Origin: Sphingomonas kyeonggiensis
Lineage (GTDB): Bacteria > Pseudomonadota > Alphaproteobacteria > Sphingomonadales > Sphingomonadaceae
NCBI RefSeq assembly: GCF_014196745.1
Contig: NZ_JACIEH010000001.1
Location: 744,001 to 808,000 of the forward strand
Direction of reading: 5' to 3'
DNA length: 64,000 bases
The translations under genes and the position numbers were made by a program. Below the pieces are notes generated by a model. The model did no database searches and had not been told where the DNA came from. It was given only the letters and a program-made list of their open reading frames with translations. This document shows positions 24,814 through 33,042 of the stretch, one piece after another (within the stretch, counting starts at the first letter, position 1; the number at the start of each line of letters is the position of its first letter).

Positions 24814-25134
24814 ATGGATCTCGAAAAGATGATGGCCATGGCGCAGAACGTCCAGGCCGAACTCACCAAGGCGCAGGCCGATCTCGACAAGATCGAGGTC
24901 GAGGGGGCGTCGGGCGGCGGGCTGGTCAAGGTCCAGGCCTCGGCCAAGGGCCGGATCATCGGCATCCATATCGACGATTCGCTGCTCAACCCGAGCGAGA
25001 AGGGCATGTTGGAAGACCTGCTCGCAGCCGCCTTCAACGACGCCCGCGCCAAGGCGGATGCAGCGTCGCAGGAGTCGATGGCGAAGATGACCAGCGGCCT
25101 GCCGCTGCCCCCGGGCTTCAAGCTGCCCTTCTGA
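24814..25134 (+). CDS. YbaB/EbfC family nucleoid-associated protein
   Basis: 106 residues, MDLEKMMAMAQNVQAELTKA, with the family's central VEGASGGGLVKVQASAKGRI and terminal GLPLPPGFKLPF. It forms DNA-binding dimers. The ATG lies 2 bases after the dnaX stop; a TTG overlapping that stop is the other choice. In most genomes recR follows this gene, but here the next gene is an unrelated small membrane protein. Confidence 0.93.
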   Translation: MDLEKMMAMAQNVQAELTKAQADLDKIEVEGASGGGLVKVQASAKGRIIGIHIDDSLLNPSEKGMLEDLLAAAFNDARAKADAASQESMAKMTSGLPLPPGFKLPF

Positions 25135-25139
25135 TTTCC

Positions 25140-25165
25140 GGAACCATCGCAAGACCTTCTCGGTT
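25140..25165 (+). promoter_or_regulatory. Weak candidate EcfG-type promoter before the small membrane protein
   Basis: GGAAC at 25140-25144 is followed after 16 bases by CGGTT. The EcfG (general stress) consensus is GGAAC-N16/17-CGTT, so the -10 has an extra G. It sits 28 bases before the start at 25193. Suggestive only. Confidence 0.35.
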
Positions 25166-25192
25166 GCTGATGCAATAGTTGAGGAGGATGCA

Positions 25193-25474
25193 ATGGTTGA
25201 ACGCGTAACCGAGCGTACCGACGGCGTGACTGCGGAGCGAGTGACCGAAACCGGTGGCAGCACCGTGGTGGTGGAGCGCGGCGGTGGCGGCACGGGCCTG
25301 ATCATCGGGCTGGTGCTGCTGATAGCCGTGGTGATCGGCGCCGTCTATCTGTTCAACCAGAACAACCGCGAAAATGCCAAGACCGATGCCGTCACCCAGG
25401 CGGCCAAGGACGTCGGCGGTGCTGCCAAGGATGTCGGCGACGCCGCACAGGATGCGGCGAAGAAGGTGCAGTAA
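25193..25474 (+). CDS. Small membrane-anchored protein with Ala/Lys amphipathic tail
   Basis: 93 residues with a GAGGAGG ribosome site. N-terminal 32 residues are polar with near-repeats (VERVTERTDGVTAERVTETG), then one membrane helix (GLIIGLVLLIAVVIGAVYLF), then an 11-residue-type amphipathic repeat (AAKDVGGAAKDVGDAAQDAA) like those in YtxH/LEA stress proteins. The topology suggests an envelope stress or stabilising role. Ends 8 bases before a convergent Nudix gene. Confidence 0.75.
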   Translation: MVERVTERTDGVTAERVTETGGSTVVVERGGGGTGLIIGLVLLIAVVIGAVYLFNQNNRENAKTDAVTQAAKDVGGAAKDVGDAAQDAAKKVQ

Positions 25475-25482
25475 GGGCGGCG

Positions 25483-25881
25483 TTACCGGCGCAATTTCAG
25501 CGCGATCGGCAGAACATGGGTGCGGGTCATCGGGGCGAGCGCCAGCGCTTCGGCCTCGGCGATCGGCACCCACAGGGCCTCGGCGATCTCCGCGGCGGCG
25601 GCAGGCTGGTGCGCGGCGGTGAGGTGGAACAGTTCCGCCTCGACGACGCGGCCCGGCTCGTTGGCGGCAGGCGCTTCGAAACGGCCGAGATGGACGGGAT
25701 CCTGTTGCGGGCGAAGGCCGATCTCCTCGGCCAGCTCGCGACGCAGCGCCTCGAGCGGCGTTTCACCCGGCTCGATCTTCCCGCCCGCTTGCATATAGGC
25801 CGAGGTCCCGGCCTTGCGGACCAGCAGCATGCGGCCTTCGCCGTCGTCGATCAGCGCGGCGGCAATGCGGATCGGCGCCAT
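25483..25881 (-). CDS. Nudix hydrolase
   Basis: 132 residues. The full Nudix box is present: GGKIEPGETPLEALRRELAE plus EIGL (about residues 33-56), which fits G-x5-E-x7-R-E-x2-E-E-x-G. It hydrolyses a nucleoside diphosphate linked to X; the substrate is unknown. Its start codon overlaps the mtgA stop by one base, so it is the last gene of an mtgA-nudix pair. Confidence 0.92.
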   Translation of the reverse strand: MAPIRIAAALIDDGEGRMLLVRKAGTSAYMQAGGKIEPGETPLEALRRELAEEIGLRPQQDPVHLGRFEAPAANEPGRVVEAELFHLTAAHQPAAAAEIAEALWVPIAEAEALALAPMTRTHVLPIALKLRR

Positions 25882-26837
25882 CAGCGGATGCAGGCGTCGA
25901 GCCCGTCGCCGCGCACCGTGCCGATACGCGCGGTGATCGCATTGCCGTAGCGTCGGGTGAAGCCGCGCGGATCGATGCCGGCGCGCTTCTTGGGAAGCGG
26001 CAGGACCGCGGCGATCTGGGCGGACTCGCGCGGGCTCATCCGCGATGCGTCGTGCTTGAAATAGCGCATCGATCCGGCATTGACGCCGTAGGTGCCGATC
26101 CCCGTCTCCGCGACGTTGAGATAGACTTCCATGATCCGGCGCTTGCCCCAGATATTCTCGATCAGGACGGTGAAATAGGCCTCCAGCGCCTTGCGGGCAT
26201 AGCCGCCGCCCTGGAACAGGAAGACATTCTTCGCGGTCTGCTGGCTGATCGTCGAGCCACCGCGGATGCGGCCACCTTTCTGGTTGCGGGCATAGGCCTG
26301 TTCCAGCGCGGCGAAGTCGAAGCCGTGATGCGAGCAGAAGCGCGCGTCCTCCGCGGCGATCGCGGCGCGGGCCATGTTGGGATCGATGCGGTCGATCGAC
26401 ATCCAGCGCTTGGTGACGCCGTGCCCTTCGACCACGTCGCCGATCTGCGTCCAGGTGATCGGCGGGGGAACGAACTTGTAGATCACCACCATGCCGATCG
26501 AGACGGCGAGGAAGAGCAGGATCGCCTTGAGGATCCAGAAGAGGATGCGGCGGAGCAAGGGCTTGCGGGGCCTGGCCGGCTTCTGCCCCTCACGGATCTC
26601 CGGCGAGGGCCGGGGAGAAGCTTCGCCTCCTGGGGTGGAGGCGAAGGGATCCGGCTCCTCGCCGAGTGGTCTGAGGTCCGGCATCGGCGGCACGCCGAGC
26701 CCAGGCTGCGCCGTGGTGGCGCGCGGCGTCCAGTCGCGCGGGCGCGGCGCAGACGCGGAAGGCGCCGGCGGGATGTCCGCCGACGCCTCGTGCTGGCGCG
26801 GAGGTTCCGCGCCGGTATCGCGATCCTGATCCCCCAC
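25881..26837 (-). CDS. mtgA: Monofunctional peptidoglycan glycosyltransferase
   Basis: 318 residues. A Pro/Ala-rich cytoplasmic tail of about 85 residues precedes one membrane helix (RILFWILKAILLFLAVSIGM) and a GT51 domain with the catalytic Glu in EDARFCSHHGFDF, then GGSTISQQTAKN, RKALEAYFTVLIE and KRRIMEVYLNVAE. No transpeptidase domain follows, so it is the MtgA type that polymerises lipid II. The N-terminal tail is longer than in most MtgA proteins (about 230 residues in total). Confidence 0.93.
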   Translation of the reverse strand: MGDQDRDTGAEPPRQHEASADIPPAPSASAPRPRDWTPRATTAQPGLGVPPMPDLRPLGEEPDPFASTPGGEASPRPSPEIREGQKPARPRKPLLRRILFWILKAILLFLAVSIGMVVIYKFVPPPITWTQIGDVVEGHGVTKRWMSIDRIDPNMARAAIAAEDARFCSHHGFDFAALEQAYARNQKGGRIRGGSTISQQTAKNVFLFQGGGYARKALEAYFTVLIENIWGKRRIMEVYLNVAETGIGTYGVNAGSMRYFKHDASRMSPRESAQIAAVLPLPKKRAGIDPRGFTRRYGNAITARIGTVRGDGLDACIR

Positions 26838-26845
26838 GACGTCCG

Positions 26846-27748
26846 TCAGGCGGTGAGCAGGCGCTTTTCGCCGGCGATGCGCATCATCGCCTTCTGCAGC
26901 TTCTCGAAGGCACGCACCTCGATCTGGCGGACGCGCTCACGGCTGACGTCATAGACCTGCGAGAGTTCCTCGAGGGTCTTGGGATCGTCGGTGAGGCGGC
27001 GCTCGGTGAGGATGTGCTTCTCGCGCTCGTTGAGGTCTTCCATCGCCGAGACGAGCATCTCGTGACGGACATCGGCCTCCTGCGCCTCGGCGACCTGCTC
27101 GTCCTGGAGCGCGCTGTCGTCCTGCAGCCAATCCTGCCACTGGCCGTCGCCATCCTCGCGCATCGGCACGTTGAGCGACGTGTCGCCGCCCATTGCCATG
27201 CGGCGGTTCATCGAGGTGACTTCCTCCTCGGTGACGCCGAGATCGGTGGCGATCTTGGTGAGGTGCTCCGGTGACAGGTCGCCGTCCTCGAATGCGTCGA
27301 GCTTGGCCTTCATCCGGCGCAGGTTGAAGAACAGCTTCTTCTGCGCGGCAGTGGTGCCCATCTTCACGAGCGACCAGCTGCGCAGGATGAATTCCTGAAT
27401 CGAGGCGCGGATCCACCACATGGCATAAGTCGCCAGGCGGAAGCCCCGATCGGGCTCGAACTTCTTCACCCCCTGCATCAGGCCGATATTGCCTTCCGAG
27501 ATCAGTTCGGAGACGGGCAGGCCATAGCCGCGATAGCCCATGGCGATCTTCGCCACGAGACGCAGGTGCGAGGTGACCAGCTGGGCCGCGGCATCCGTGT
27601 CGCCATGCTCCTGGAAGCGCTTGGCGAGCATGAACTCCTGCTCGGGGCTCAGGATCGGAAACTTCTTGATCTCGGCCAGATAGCGGTTGAGGCTCTGCTC
27701 ACCACCGAGCGCGGGGATCGTCGCCGGGACGTTGCTTCCGCTAGCCAT
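26846..27748 (-). CDS. rpoH: Heat-shock sigma factor RpoH (sigma-32)
   Basis: 300 residues. Region 2 is clear (SELISEGNIGLMQGVKKFEP, then FRLATYAMWWIRASIQEFIL), and the RpoH box QKKLFFNLRRMK follows directly, which distinguishes it from the housekeeping factor. Region 4 ends in DVSRERVRQIEVRAFEKL. It directs transcription of chaperone and protease genes. The GAAAGGGAGAA ribosome site is strong. It is 8 bases upstream of mtgA on the same strand, so mtgA and the Nudix gene may share its transcript. Confidence 0.95.
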   Translation of the reverse strand: MASGSNVPATIPALGGEQSLNRYLAEIKKFPILSPEQEFMLAKRFQEHGDTDAAAQLVTSHLRLVAKIAMGYRGYGLPVSELISEGNIGLMQGVKKFEPDRGFRLATYAMWWIRASIQEFILRSWSLVKMGTTAAQKKLFFNLRRMKAKLDAFEDGDLSPEHLTKIATDLGVTEEEVTSMNRRMAMGGDTSLNVPMREDGDGQWQDWLQDDSALQDEQVAEAQEADVRHEMLVSAMEDLNEREKHILTERRLTDDPKTLEELSQVYDVSRERVRQIEVRAFEKLQKAMMRIAGEKRLLTA

Positions 27749-27803
27749 GATCTATTCTCCCTTTCATCAGGGCGCGCATAGCCGAAGCCAGCGCCGCCGG
27801 AAA

Positions 27804-28751
27804 TCATACTATGAGGTTATCGAACAGTTCCTGCATGTCTGCAGGCATTTCGCTTTCGAACGCCAAAGCGAGATTATTGATGGGGTGAATGAACCCCAGA
27901 TGAGCGGCGTGCAAGGCCTGGCGCCGGAAATTCAAGGTTTCCAGAAGTTCGCGATGCGCCTTGCGCGTACTGCCATAGACCGGGTCGCCGATCAGCGGAT
28001 GACCGAGCGAGGCCATGTGCACGCGCACCTGGTGCGTGCGGCCCGTCTCCAACTTGCACTCGACCAGCGCGGCGTCGCGAAGTTCACGAAGCACGCGCCA
28101 ATGCGTGACCGCGCGCTTGCCGTTGTTCACGATCGCGACCTTCTTGCGATTGTGCGGCGAACGCGCGAGCGGGGCATCGACGACGCCCTGCACGGTGCGC
28201 GGCTTGCCGCTGACGATCGCCTTGTAGCGCCGGTCGATCGAGTGCGCCTTGAACTGCGCGGCCAGGCCGACATGCGCCCGGTCATGCTTGGCAGCGACCA
28301 TCAGCCCCGACGTGTCCTTGTCGATCCGGTGGACGATCCCCGGCCGCGCCTCACCGCCGATGCCTGAAAGCGAGCCCTGGCAGTGATGGAGCAGCGCGTT
28401 GACCAGCGTGCCGTCGAGATTGCCCGCGGCGGGATGGACGACCAGCCCGGCCTGCTTGTCGATCACGATCAGGTGCTCATCTTCATAGACGATCTCGAGC
28501 GGGATCTCCTGCGCCTCGTTATGCGCCGGCTTGGGATCGGGCACCTCGACGCTGTACAGCCCGCCGCCCAGTGCCTTCTTTGCCGGGTCGCGGACGAGCC
28601 CCTGGGGGCCGATGACCGCTCCGGACGAGATCAGCACCTTCAGCCGCTCGCGCGACATGGTCGGCACTGCGTCGGCGAGCGCACGATCCAGACGCCAGCC
28701 ATCGGCCGTGTCTGCTATCCGCGCTTCAATGATGGAAACCCCCGGAACCAT
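27804..28751 (-). CDS. RluA/RluD family 23S rRNA pseudouridine synthase
   Basis: 315 residues. An S4-like N-terminal domain (WRLDRALADAVPTMSRERLKVLI) is followed by the synthase core with the catalytic Asp in HRIDKDTSGLMVAAK and the substrate-loop motif ETGRTHQVRVHMASLGHPLIGD. S4 plus this core points to RluC/RluD types; RluD (helix 69) is most likely but not proven. It is 55 bases upstream of rpoH's start region on the same strand and divergent from the JAMM gene by 12 bases. Confidence 0.9.
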   Translation of the reverse strand: MVPGVSIIEARIADTADGWRLDRALADAVPTMSRERLKVLISSGAVIGPQGLVRDPAKKALGGGLYSVEVPDPKPAHNEAQEIPLEIVYEDEHLIVIDKQAGLVVHPAAGNLDGTLVNALLHHCQGSLSGIGGEARPGIVHRIDKDTSGLMVAAKHDRAHVGLAAQFKAHSIDRRYKAIVSGKPRTVQGVVDAPLARSPHNRKKVAIVNNGKRAVTHWRVLRELRDAALVECKLETGRTHQVRVHMASLGHPLIGDPVYGSTRKAHRELLETLNFRRQALHAAHLGFIHPINNLALAFESEMPADMQELFDNLIV

Positions 28752-28763
28752 GTTTTATCGTAG

Positions 28764-29177
28764 ATGGGCATGCGGTTGGAAATTTCAAGATATGTACTGA
28801 TCGGTATTTCGCAGATTTCTGCGGCTGCGGCGCCACGCGAGGCCTGTGGATTGCTGTTCGGATCGGCGAACCGGATCTCCGACTGGCAAGTAGCTGAAAA
28901 TGTAGCTGAAACACCAGAAATACATTTCGAGATCGATCCTCGCACATTGTTCACCGCGCTCAAGGCCGAGCGGTCCGGCGGGCCTCCGATTGCGGGCTAT
29001 TGGCACTCGCATCCGAGCGGCGATCCGACGCCCTCGGCCACCGATGCGGCGATGGCTGTGCCGGACGGCAAGATCTGGCTCGTCGCCGGGGGCAGCGCGG
29101 TCACCGCATGGCGCGCCGTGGAGCGGGGGGCGCTCCACGGGCGCTTCGATTTCCTCGCGGTCGACCTGATCGATTAG
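28764..29177 (+). CDS. M67 (JAMM/MPN+) metallopeptidase
   Basis: 137 residues (135 from the second ATG). The JAMM signature is complete: Glu in APREACGLLFG (about residue 26) and HSHPSGDPTPSATD (H-x-H-x7-S-x2-D). Bacterial members remove ubiquitin-like sulfur-carrier proteins (ThiS/MoaD type) from adducts or cleave cysteine from a carrier protein. No carrier-protein gene adjoins it. The 28751-28764 gap is only 12 bases, so its promoter must lie inside the synthase gene. Confidence 0.88.
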   Translation: MGMRLEISRYVLIGISQISAAAAPREACGLLFGSANRISDWQVAENVAETPEIHFEIDPRTLFTALKAERSGGPPIAGYWHSHPSGDPTPSATDAAMAVPDGKIWLVAGGSAVTAWRAVERGALHGRFDFLAVDLID

Positions 29178-29632
29178 TTGCCGGTGGGGGGCGGCGCGTC
29201 CGGGGCTTCTGCCGGAGCCGGGGTGCCGGGCGGGGGCGGCGGCGGGCCGAAGCGGCGATGGCCGCCTTCCGGGCCGCCCGCATGGCCGGGACCGAAGCCC
29301 GGACCGCCATGCCGCCCGCCCGGACCGCCATGGCCCCAGCCATGGCCGCGGCGCATGTGGCGATGCTCCTCGAAGCGGCCGAAACGCAGTTCCTCACGGG
29401 AAAGCTTGCCGTCCTTGCTCACGTCGAACTTCTCGAAGCGCGCGGCGGCGGCCTTCGTCCATTCGTCCTTGCTGATGAAGCCGTCCTTGTTGAGGTCGAT
29501 CGGATTGTGCCGGGGGCCTTCGGCCTTCTCGGCCCGGGGCGGGGTGCGGTCCTGGGGGGCAGCCATGGCGGCCCCGGTGCCGAAGGTGAAGGCGCTGGCA
29601 GCGAGCAGCGCGGCGAGTTTCAGTTTCATCAT
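29174..29632 (-). CDS. Secreted EF-hand protein with Gly/His- and Pro-rich tail
   Basis: 152 residues. Signal peptide (MMKLKLAALLAASAFTFGTG), then two canonical EF-hands, DLNKDGFISKDEW and DVSKDGKLSREEL (residues about 47-82), then a His/Gly-rich stretch (RRGHGWGHGGPGGRHGG) and a Pro-rich end. It should bind calcium in the periplasm; the His-rich tail may bind other metals. It ends four bases into the convergent JAMM gene. The first Met or the second may be used. Confidence 0.83.
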   Translation of the reverse strand: MMKLKLAALLAASAFTFGTGAAMAAPQDRTPPRAEKAEGPRHNPIDLNKDGFISKDEWTKAAAARFEKFDVSKDGKLSREELRFGRFEEHRHMRRGHGWGHGGPGGRHGGPGFGPGHAGGPEGGHRRFGPPPPPPGTPAPAEAPDAPPPTGN

Positions 29633-29771
29633 GCCTTTTCTCCGCTCCAGTGATGTCTGGATGACGGAGAATTAGGCCGAGAGTGTCGCGCGGATTTCTC
29701 GTTGAGCAACCGAAATTGTCGCAACTTGTCGGCTCGCCCGGGGCGGTTCCTGCCCTGGCGGCGGACTTCGC

Positions 29772-31760
29772 CTAGGTCTGGGCGAAGTCCTCGCGGTCCA
29801 GCGTCGGCAGGGTGAAGGTGAACACGGCACCGCCTTCGGGGCCGTTCGTCGCCGAGAAGGCGCCGCCGTGCATCTCGACGATGCGCTTCGAGATCGACAG
29901 GCCGATGCCCATGCCTTCGCTCGCCTTGTTGGCGGAGAAGCGCTTGAACAGCTCGGCCAGCGTCGCGGGCGGCAGGCCCGGGCCATTGTCGCGGCACTGC
30001 ACCTCCACCATCGCGTCGGGCGCGGGGCGGGCGCTGATCCAGATGCGCGGATTCTCCCGGCCGGCCTCGCGCAGTGCCTCGACCGCGTTGCGCATCAGAT
30101 TGACCAGCACCTGCTGCACCTGGACGCGATCGACGAAGACCCGGAGGTTCGGCGGCTCGACATTGCACTCGACCTGGGCAGCAAGGCGGCCGGAACCCAC
30201 CAGGACCAGCCGGGCGGCGTCCTCGATCATCGGCTGGAGCGGCTCGATGCTGCGTTCGGTATCGTTGCGCTCGGTGAAGCTGCGCAGCCGGCGGATGATC
30301 TCGCCGGCCTGCATCACTTGTTCGCGGGCATTCGAAACCATCTCGGGGCCCGGCCCTTCGGTGCCGCTTGCCTTGGCGATCATCGTGGCGGCGGAGAGAT
30401 AATTGGCGGCGGCGGCCAGCGGCTGGTTGAGCTCGTGCGCCAGATCGGCGGCGGCCTCGCCCATCGCGCTCTGGCGGGCAAGATGCGCGAGCTCGGCGTT
30501 GAGCTGGGCGATCTGGTCCTCCGCGCCGAACTGCGCCGACATGTCGCGCACGAAGATCGTCAGGCACTGGACGCCCTCCGCCTCGACCTCGCCGGCACGC
30601 GCCTCGAGCGGGAAGAGCGTGCCGTCGTGGCGCTGGCCGACCGCGCTGAACGGTTCGCTGCTCCACGGATTGAACCCGCGGGCGCGCCGCTCCGACAGCT
30701 CGCGCGCATAGCGTTCGGCCTGGGTGTCGGGGGCGAGCAGGGTGAACGGCCGGCCGATCACCTCCTCGGCGCGGTAGCCCCAGAGCCGCTCGGCGGCGGC
30801 ACTGAAATCGACGATCCTGCCGTCCTCCTCGGTCAGGATGACCGCATCGGGCACCATCGCGAGCACCGCGCTGAGCTTGGCCTCGCGGATGGCGAGCGCG
30901 CTGCTCTGCATGTCGGCGTGGCGGATGGCGCGCATCAGGACGACCGCCAGGATCAGCACGTCGCCGGCCAGGACGAGGAAGTTCGCGGCCCCGAAGCCGA
31001 CCAGTCCGGTCTGATAGGCGGCGATGCCGATCAGCGAGGGGATGGCGGGCAGGATGATGATCGCCGGCGCCAGCTGCACCAGCACGGGCCAGCCCCGCTC
31101 CCTTGCCCCATGCCGCATCGCGTGCAGGGTAAGGCCGGCGAGGGGGAGCAGCGCGATCCCGGTCGAAAGCGTCGACTTGCCGAGAAAGGCGGGCGAGATC
31201 AGGCCCGGCCCGGTGGTGAGCAAAGCGGCAGCGGCAAGCAGGGTGAGCGCGACCGCGGCGCTCGACAGGAGCAGGGCAGTGATGCGGGGAATCCGTCGGT
31301 CCGAGGTGATGGCGATCGCGGCAAGGCCGCCGACCGCCTGCACCATGGTGGCGCCGCCGGGCGGCAGTCCGTTGTTGCGCACGCCCAGGCGCTGGACGGC
31401 CTCGCCGAAGAAGAGCTTCTCGACCGCGATCGCACCCGTGAGATATTCGAGGGTGATCAGGCTGATCAGGATCGCCGCGGGGGCGAAGGCCAGCCGTGCT
31501 GCCCTGGGAAAGCCGCTCACCGCCAGGAAGGCCGTGAGCGTCACGCTGGCCCCGTTGATCGCGCTGAGCGGCGCCACGGCATAATGGGGATCGCCGAAGC
31601 CGCGCAGGAAGGGGTTGCCGATCAGCCAGCCCAGCAGGGGCGCGGCGAGGATGATGAAGCCGAGGCCGGTGAACCATGCGGGCAGGCTGGCCGCGCCAAG
31701 GCTCGCCCAACGATGGTCGGGAGACGGCTTGCCTAATCTGTTCGTCACCACGCTCGTCAT
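29772..31760 (-). CDS. Membrane-bound PAS sensor histidine kinase
   Basis: 662 residues from the ATG at 31760 (MTSVVTNRLGKPSPDHRW); a long in-frame run upstream is noise. The first 280 residues hold about eight membrane helices, the next 120 a PAS domain (LAMVPDAVILTEEDGRIVDF and LWGYRAEEVIGRPF), then a HisKA-type H-box (ADLAHELNQPLAAAANYL) and HATPase with N, G1 and G2 boxes (NLMRNAVEAL, DNGPGLP, GMGIGLSISKRI). The ELNQPLAAA form is like FixL/DctB. No response regulator adjoins it, so it is an orphan kinase. Signal unknown. Confidence 0.88.
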   Translation of the reverse strand: MTSVVTNRLGKPSPDHRWASLGAASLPAWFTGLGFIILAAPLLGWLIGNPFLRGFGDPHYAVAPLSAINGASVTLTAFLAVSGFPRAARLAFAPAAILISLITLEYLTGAIAVEKLFFGEAVQRLGVRNNGLPPGGATMVQAVGGLAAIAITSDRRIPRITALLLSSAAVALTLLAAAALLTTGPGLISPAFLGKSTLSTGIALLPLAGLTLHAMRHGARERGWPVLVQLAPAIIILPAIPSLIGIAAYQTGLVGFGAANFLVLAGDVLILAVVLMRAIRHADMQSSALAIREAKLSAVLAMVPDAVILTEEDGRIVDFSAAAERLWGYRAEEVIGRPFTLLAPDTQAERYARELSERRARGFNPWSSEPFSAVGQRHDGTLFPLEARAGEVEAEGVQCLTIFVRDMSAQFGAEDQIAQLNAELAHLARQSAMGEAAADLAHELNQPLAAAANYLSAATMIAKASGTEGPGPEMVSNAREQVMQAGEIIRRLRSFTERNDTERSIEPLQPMIEDAARLVLVGSGRLAAQVECNVEPPNLRVFVDRVQVQQVLVNLMRNAVEALREAGRENPRIWISARPAPDAMVEVQCRDNGPGLPPATLAELFKRFSANKASEGMGIGLSISKRIVEMHGGAFSATNGPEGGAVFTFTLPTLDREDFAQT

Positions 31761-31856
31761 GGATCGTTCCCGGGGGTCGGGCCACGCCCTTTCCTGCGCG
31801 TTGTAGCAGGAAGCGGCGCGCCCGGCGAAATCCGGAAAAACCCCAGCCGGGGCGAC

Positions 31857-31882
31857 GGAACGTTTCGGCGCCGCAACCCGTT
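31857..31882 (+). promoter_or_regulatory. EcfG-type general-stress promoter before the DUF5670 protein
   Basis: GGAAC at 31857-31861 and CGTT at 31879-31882, with exactly 17 bases between: the consensus for the alphaproteobacterial extracytoplasmic factor EcfG. It lies 32 bases before the ATG at 31914, which has its own GGAGAG site. The same cassette architecture is common before small stress-protein genes in this group. Confidence 0.65.
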
Positions 31883-31913
31883 GACGGGGAAACCCTAAAC
31901 GGAGAGCCTGCCG

Positions 31914-32060
31914 ATGCTTTGGACGATCGTCGTCATCCTGCTGATCCTGTGGCTGCTGGGCTTCACTTTCCATGTCGGCGCAGGGCTGATCCACATCCTG
32001 CTGGTGATCGCCGTCGTGGTCGGCCTGATCCAGCTCTTCACCGGTCGCAGGGTGGTCTAG
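31914..32060 (+). CDS. Small two-helix membrane protein, lmo0937/DUF5670 family
   Basis: 48 residues: MLWTIVVILLILWLLGF, then FHVGAGLIHILLVIAVVVGL and the basic end FTGRRVV. This layout (LWxI..LxxLWLLGF...GxxIHxLLVIAVVxxL) is the short lmo0937-type family. The family often belongs to general-stress regulons, in agreement with the EcfG-type promoter just upstream. Its stop overlaps the convergent DUF1971 stop by four bases. Confidence 0.85.
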   Translation: MLWTIVVILLILWLLGFTFHVGAGLIHILLVIAVVVGLIQLFTGRRVV

Positions 32061-32335
32061 GGGAGCTCCGGCTCCACATCGTAGAAGTCGACCTGCATCC
32101 GCATCGGCCCCTGCGGGGTGACGTGGTGCGGCTGCTGCGGCAGCACGAGCCCGGGTGAACCGGGCTCGAGCAGCTGCTCGCCGGGCGGGGCGGCCCAGGT
32201 GAGGAGGAGCTTGCCCTCCAGCACCCGGATCACGCCCCATACGCCGGCCTTGGTGGAATGCTCGCCCCGGAGCGCGGTGGGGAGCGATCCCTCGTCGAAC
32301 ACCGGGGTGGAGCGATAGGGCGTCGCCGCGCTCAT
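32057..32335 (-). CDS. DUF1971 (tellurite-resistance-like) cupin protein
   Basis: 92 residues from the ATG at 32335, which overlaps the alternative oxidase stop by four bases. The cupin-like strand pattern [29 protein letters not shown] and [14 protein letters not shown] with the C-terminal VDFYDVEP is that of DUF1971. Members occur as free proteins in nitric-oxide response operons and as an N-terminal domain of TehB-like enzymes. Its place as third gene of the globin-oxidase operon supports an NO/oxidative role. Confidence 0.8.
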   Translation of the reverse strand: MSAATPYRSTPVFDEGSLPTALRGEHSTKAGVWGVIRVLEGKLLLTWAAPPGEQLLEPGSPGLVLPQQPHHVTPQGPMRMQVDFYDVEPELP

Positions 32336-33021
32336 GCGGCGATGTCCAGTTCGTCGGCATGGACGGGGTAGGGGGCGATCTTCGCCGCATCCACCGGCTG
32401 GCCGCCAATCTCGTTGGCGAAGCCGTGGTTGACGTCGCGGTGGTGCGCCTCGTCGGCCCGGACCACCAGCACCACGTCGCGCAGCGTCGCGCTGTCCGGC
32501 AGCTTCCAGTAATGCCTGGCGATCGCCGGGGCGGGGACGTTGGGCGAGCGGCCCTCGTCGATCTCGGCGAGATAGTGCGTGTAGCTGATCACCGCCTCCT
32601 CCTCGAAATAGCCGACCACGCGGTGCGCGGTCTTGGCGCTGATCAGGTAGAGCGCGAAGAAGGCGAGGTAGAACACCCACTGCACCGCGAGGATCACGAA
32701 GCGCTCGAACAGCGTGGGCTTCGCCACCTCGATGAACGTCATCAGGTGCATGCGCTCATTCTCCGCTTCCTCCATCAGGGTGCGGATCCACCCCTTGTCG
32801 TCCTGCATCCTGCGCAGGGCCTTGAGGTGGTTGATCGTCGCGCCGACCATGCCGGGCACCGCCGCCACCGTCTCGAGCACGATGGCGCGGTGGCCATAGC
32901 GCTTCGCGAAGAAGGTATCGGCGCAGAAGCGCAGCATCTTGGTGAAGCCGAGCGCGATGCGGTCCGAGAAGTCGACCGGCTTGTGGTGGACCGACAGGTC
33001 GACGAGCGGGGCGTTGGACAT
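32332..33021 (-). CDS. aox: Alternative oxidase (cyanide-resistant ubiquinol oxidase)
   Basis: 229 residues. All four di-iron motif blocks of AOX are present: [40 protein letters not shown] and [16 protein letters not shown] hydrophobic segment ([17 protein letters not shown]) anchors it as a monotopic inner-membrane protein. AOX reduces oxygen to water with ubiquinol and is not inhibited by NO or cyanide, so it can sustain respiration when haem-copper oxidases are blocked. The bacterial form is known from Novosphingobium. The divergent nsrR and its operator-like sites indicate induction by NO. ATGGAACTACTCC-type SD is weak. Confidence 0.93.
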   Translation of the reverse strand: MSNAPLVDLSVHHKPVDFSDRIALGFTKMLRFCADTFFAKRYGHRAIVLETVAAVPGMVGATINHLKALRRMQDDKGWIRTLMEEAENERMHLMTFIEVAKPTLFERFVILAVQWVFYLAFFALYLISAKTAHRVVGYFEEEAVISYTHYLAEIDEGRSPNVPAPAIARHYWKLPDSATLRDVVLVVRADEAHHRDVNHGFANEIGGQPVDAAKIAPYPVHADELDIAA

Positions 33022-33042
33022 GGAACTACTCCTTCTGCGAAA

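Noticed and set aside
29174..29632. EF-hand protein as an exosortase (PEP-CTERM) substrate
   Set aside because: The C-terminus is Pro-rich and has no PEP motif, membrane helix or basic end.
29772..32408. Extension of the sensor kinase frame up to 32408
   Set aside because: Residues before the ATG at 31760 run through the DUF5670 and DUF1971 genes and show no domain.
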